Made by a program: the position numbers and the translations under genes. From contig JBGAKX010000100.1 in the NCBI GenBank assembly GCA_044224215.1, positions 1 to 16,251 of the forward strand: a stretch of DNA of 16,251 nucleotides, read 5' to 3'. This stretch comes from DAOMFM01 sp035429825. Its GTDB lineage: Bacteria; Acidobacteriota; Blastocatellia; UBA7656; JADIYM01. Below, piece after piece: positions 13,887-16,251 of the stretch. The notes beneath the pieces were generated by a model. It searched no databases and was not told where the DNA came from. It saw only the letters and a list, made by a program, of their open reading frames with translations. Numbering within the stretch: position 1 is the first letter of the stretch; every line of letters starts with the position of its first letter.

Positions 13887-14960
13887 ATGGACGCGACGGT
13901 TCGAGACGCGGTGTGGTTCCGGCGACGGCTTCTCGACTGGTTCGATCGGAGCCGGCGCGACCTGCCGTGGCGGCGGACACGCGACGCGTACGCCATCTGG
14001 GTCAGCGAGATCATGCTGCAGCAGACGCAGGTCGCACGCGTCGCCGGCTACTACGAACGGTTCCTCGCGGCGATGCCTACGGTCCACGACCTGGCCCGGG
14101 CCGACCTCGACCGCGTGCTCGAGCTGTGGGAAGGACTGGGCTACTACGGCAGGGCGCGCGCAATGCACCGCGCCGCCCGCGAGCTCGTTGCGAACCACGA
14201 CGGCGTGCTTCCCCGCACTGTCGACCGTCTCGTTCGGCTCCCCGGATTCGGGCCATACACCGCCGCGGCAGTTGCGTCGATCGCGTTTGGCGAGCAAGTG
14301 GCTGCGCTCGACACCAACGGTTTGAGAGTCCTCGCGCGGCTCGGCGCGATCGACAGCGATCCGGCGCGCGCAGATGTGCGGCGAGCGATCGACGCGCTGG
14401 CCGCGCGGATACTCGCGCCGTCCCGGCCGGGCGATTTCAACCAGGCGCTGATGGATCTCGGCGCGGCGGTGTGCACTCCGCGCGCGCCCGTGTGCGACCG
14501 GTGCCCGCTTGCCGCGCGGTGTGCGGCCCGAAATGCAGGAAACCCCGAACGGTGGCCGTCGAAGTCCAGACCGTCTCAAAGGCCGCTCGTGAACGCCGCA
14601 TGTGGCCTCGTCGCACGGCGCGGACGATGGCTGATGGTTCGCCGGCCGGCACACGGACTGCTCGGCGGGTTGTGGGAGTTCCCCGGCGGACGGATCGCCG
14701 ACGGCGAAACACCCGAGTCGGCGTGTGCGCGCGGAATCCGCGAGAAGACTGCGATCGTCGTCGGCACGTGCCGCGAAGTCGACGCGGTGCGCCATTCGTT
14801 TTCGCATTTCCGCGTCGTGCTGCATGTGTGCCGATGCACGCGCAGTACCGGACGAGCCCTCGCGTCGAGGACGCGCTGGGTCGCGCCTGACGAGTTCGCG
14901 ACGCTCGCGATGACGCGCACGGCGCGGAGGATTGCCTCGTCGATCACGGCAACCGCATGA
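13887..14960 (+). CDS. mutY: Adenine DNA glycosylase MutY with C-terminal Nudix-like domain
   Basis: MutY removes adenine mispaired with 8-oxoguanine, so it acts in the same GO-repair pathway as the divergent OGG gene. The 357-residue product has the catalytic Glu41 in WVSEIMLQQTQVARV, ELWEGLGYYGRARAMH (79-94), and the helix-hairpin-helix RLPGFGPYTAAAVASIAFG (117-135). The catalytic Asp142 is in ALDTNGLRVLARL; 'DTN' replaces the usual 'DGN'. The 4Fe-4S ligands are Cys196, 203, 206 and 212 with the expected 6-2-5 spacing. The C-terminal domain (about 230-357) has LLGGLWEFPGGRIADGE and the 8-oxoG-reading HSFSHFR. There is a short linker with the usual Arg/Lys-rich character. Its ATG is behind TATACG and there is no SD. 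It is convergent with the acidic protein gene, with a 20-nt gap. Confidence 0.97.
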   Translation: MDATVRDAVWFRRRLLDWFDRSRRDLPWRRTRDAYAIWVSEIMLQQTQVARVAGYYERFLAAMPTVHDLARADLDRVLELWEGLGYYGRARAMHRAARELVANHDGVLPRTVDRLVRLPGFGPYTAAAVASIAFGEQVAALDTNGLRVLARLGAIDSDPARADVRRAIDALAARILAPSRPGDFNQALMDLGAAVCTPRAPVCDRCPLAARCAARNAGNPERWPSKSRPSQRPLVNAACGLVARRGRWLMVRRPAHGLLGGLWEFPGGRIADGETPESACARGIREKTAIVVGTCREVDAVRHSFSHFRVVLHVCRCTRSTGRALASRTRWVAPDEFATLAMTRTARRIASSITATA

Positions 14961-14980
14961 CCGCATGCCGGGGTGCGGGG

Positions 14981-15628
14981 TCACAGGGCCCTCCACGCGG
15001 CAACGACACGCCTGAGCGCTTCCTCCAGCGGACGCGCGACGTCCTCGAGCTCGGGCGCTTCCTTGCGCGCGGCTGCGATCGTCGTGAACGCGCGGCCGAT
15101 CTGCGTCTCGATCGGCTCGACGGCCCGGTCGCTTTCGCGGTCCCAGATCGTCGACATGATCGTGTCGTGAAGGATCAGCACGTCAAAGCCGATGCGGTCC
15201 GCGAGCCATTCGGGAACGCGAGTCTTGGCCGCGTCGTCGAATGTAATTGCGCACTTCGACAGCTCCTGCATCGCGTGGTCGAATTCGATCGACGGTTGTA
15301 ACCGCGTGTCGTCGTTCACGCGCCCCGACGGATCCGTCTCGTTTGATTCCTCGGCATCGTCCTCGTCGTCGCCGTCGGAGGCGTCAAAGATGATGTGCCC
15401 GCCGCTGTCGCGCGCGTGCTGGCACAGCGGGCAGTCGTCAAAGAAGTACTCGTCGGGACTGAACTCTGCCTGCCGTTTCTCGAGCACGTCCGGCGTCGGG
15501 GTGTCGAGATGGACCAGCGTGAATGCGCCGACCCTCTGGAAGATTGCGTGATCGCCGTAGACGCGCCTGAGGCTCTCGTCGGATTCGAACTCCGCCGCGT
15601 CGGTGTCACTGATGTATCGCTCGCTCAC
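14981..15628 (-). CDS. Acidic protein of unknown function with a CPLC motif
   Basis: I do not recognise this 215-residue protein. Its N-terminal part has Tyr/Phe- and acid-rich segments, then FFDDCPLCQHARDSGGH (residues 62-78), where Cys66 and Cys69 with the nearby His71 and His78 could bind zinc. It continues with a very acidic low-complexity stretch, DASDGDDEDDAEESNETD (82-99), and a helical C-terminal domain (about 115-215) containing the hydrophobic FDVLILHDTIMSTIW. No signal peptide or membrane helix is visible. The GTG at 15628 is chosen because GAGGAA lies 5 nt upstream and the frame has no better start. It overlaps the end of the ComEC-like gene by 23 bases, suggesting a shared transcript and possibly a link to that pathway, which is inference. 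The low-complexity acid run is a likely flexible linker. Confidence 0.8.
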   Translation of the reverse strand: MSERYISDTDAAEFESDESLRRVYGDHAIFQRVGAFTLVHLDTPTPDVLEKRQAEFSPDEYFFDDCPLCQHARDSGGHIIFDASDGDDEDDAEESNETDPSGRVNDDTRLQPSIEFDHAMQELSKCAITFDDAAKTRVPEWLADRIGFDVLILHDTIMSTIWDRESDRAVEPIETQIGRAFTTIAAARKEAPELEDVARPLEEALRRVVAAWRAL

Positions 15629-16251
15629 GTGCGTTCCTCGCCGCCCGAAGTGTCGGGTGCTGCATTGTCGAAACCTCGGCCGAAAAGGTTGCGTCGGCGC
15701 CGAGACCGCGCGCGTCGAGCGACGTGCCGTCGGTCACGAATTCGACGGCGCCGCCGGTTCCCGTCTGCACGATGGACGCTCGCGAGCGCGCGAGGCGCGC
15801 GAGTGCGTCCGCGTGCGGATGGCCGTACGGAGACACGCGCGGCGCCGAGATGACCACCCAGCGCGGCGAGACCGACCCGAGAAACGCGTCCGTCGACGAT
15901 GTGCGGCTGCCGTGGTGGGCGACCTTCAGCACGTCCGAGTGCAGCGCGATTCGACGAACACTCGCGCCGTCGACCAGCGCGCGTTCCGCCTGCCGCTCGA
16001 CGTCGCCCGTGAAGAGAAAGCTTCGCGATCCATACGAAATCCGAACGACAAGCGAAGCGTTGTTTCCGCGTGCGGCACCGTCGTCGGGCCAGAGGGCGTC
16101 GACGCGAGCGCCTCCTATATCAAAGCTGTCGCCCGCTGAGAGATCAACCACGGGCACGCGCGATATTGCGAGCGCGCCCCGCAAGTTCTCGAGGTGCGGA
16201 TCCGCCGAGCGCGCGACAAAGGCCCCTCCAATGGGCATTCGATGGAGAACC
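15606..16251 (-). CDS. ComEC/Rec2-type DNA internalisation protein, C-terminal metallo-beta-lactamase domain, truncated by window edge
   Basis: The frame is open to the end of the window, so only the last 215 or so residues are present. They match the C-terminal half of the metallo-beta-lactamase domain of ComEC: GDSFDIGGARVDALWPDD, NNASLVVRISYGSRSFLFTGDVERQAER, then LKVAHHGSRTSSTDAFLGSVSPRWVVIS and YGHPHADALARLARS. TGD and HHGS are metal-binding landmarks. ComEC forms the inner-membrane channel for transforming DNA, and this domain has been proposed to degrade the non-transported strand. A stand-alone 'ComEC/Rec2-related' MBL hydrolase is an equally good reading because the N-terminal competence domain and membrane helices lie outside the window. 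A Met at 16238 is internal and should not be taken as the start. Confidence 0.85.
   Translation of the reverse strand, partial: VLHRMPIGGAFVARSADPHLENLRGALAISRVPVVDLSAGDSFDIGGARVDALWPDDGAARGNNASLVVRISYGSRSFLFTGDVERQAERALVDGASVRRIALHSDVLKVAHHGSRTSSTDAFLGSVSPRWVVISAPRVSPYGHPHADALARLARSRASIVQTGTGGAVEFVTDGTSLDARGLGADATFSAEVSTMQHPTLRAARNARERAIHQ
15634..15639 (-). promoter_or_regulatory. Shine-Dalgarno (GAGGAA) for the GTG start at 15628
   Basis: On the minus strand GAGGAA stands 5 nt before the GTG, inside the ComEC-like reading frame downstream of its domain motifs. It supports the choice of GTG as start. Confidence 0.5.

Noticed and set aside
12682..14325. A 547-codon plus-strand frame across the repeat island and antisense to OGG
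   Set aside because: It is created by the tandem copies lacking stops in that frame. It reads through the repeat twice and has no family resemblance.
14961..14980. Possible bidirectional terminator between mutY and the acidic protein gene
   Set aside because: Only a short, bulged stem (GACC/GGTC plus GCA/TGC) with no T-run is visible, too weak to call.

Overview
This is a 16.25 kb stretch of a high-GC bacterial chromosome, densely coded and with no tRNA, rRNA, prophage, transposase or CRISPR array that I can see. The gene order (nadC, a small conserved gene, birA, coaX, then a 'YFNYF' helical protein), the short intergenic gaps and the codon bias suggest an acidobacterium, perhaps of the Vicinamibacteria type. 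That placement is inference; no marker gene in the window settles it.

Layout. (1) 1-2515, plus: the end of a surface-polysaccharide cluster, with an asparagine-synthetase-type amidotransferase (5'-truncated by the window edge) coupled to a WecG/TagA glycosyltransferase. (2) 2536-2880, plus: a small GGQ release-factor-like protein. (3) 9315 down to 2920, minus: a run of seven genes, namely a GT4 glycosyltransferase, a Wzx/MOP flippase, nadC (NAD synthesis), a 141-residue conserved protein, birA (biotin ligase), coaX (pantothenate kinase) and a 239-residue helical protein. Most junctions overlap or are very short, so sugar export and three cofactor pathways (NAD, biotin, CoA) share one transcription direction. 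(4) 9512-12833, plus: a sensor histidine kinase, an OmpR-type response regulator and an aldo/keto reductase, joined by two ATGA overlaps. (5) 12841-12993: a repeat island (two 51-bp tandem copies plus one inverted partial copy) between convergent genes. (6) 12976-14960: a divergent pair of oxidative-damage repair glycosylases, an OGG1-type 8-oxoguanine glycosylase (minus) and MutY with its Nudix-like tail (plus), separated by 23 bp. (7) 14981-16251, minus: the C-terminal metallo-beta-lactamase domain of a ComEC/Rec2 DNA-uptake protein, cut by the window edge, followed by an overlapping acidic protein of unknown function.

Regulation. Genes that need their own start mostly lack a clear Shine-Dalgarno and instead carry a TANNNT-like -10 hexamer 7-9 nt before the start codon (2536, 4402, 6543, 9512, 13863, 13887). 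This is the signature of leaderless transcription. Genes inside operons start by stop/start overlap or have a good SD (5654, 11206, 15628). The clearest case is the OGG/mutY pair, where a single GTATAC core appears to serve as the -10 for both directions.

No wholly new system is obvious. The items most worth a second look are the compact shared promoter of the two GO-repair genes, the repeat island that supplies the stop codon of one of them, the TGTAAA direct repeat before the two-component operon, and three conserved proteins of unknown function embedded in cofactor or DNA-uptake operons.
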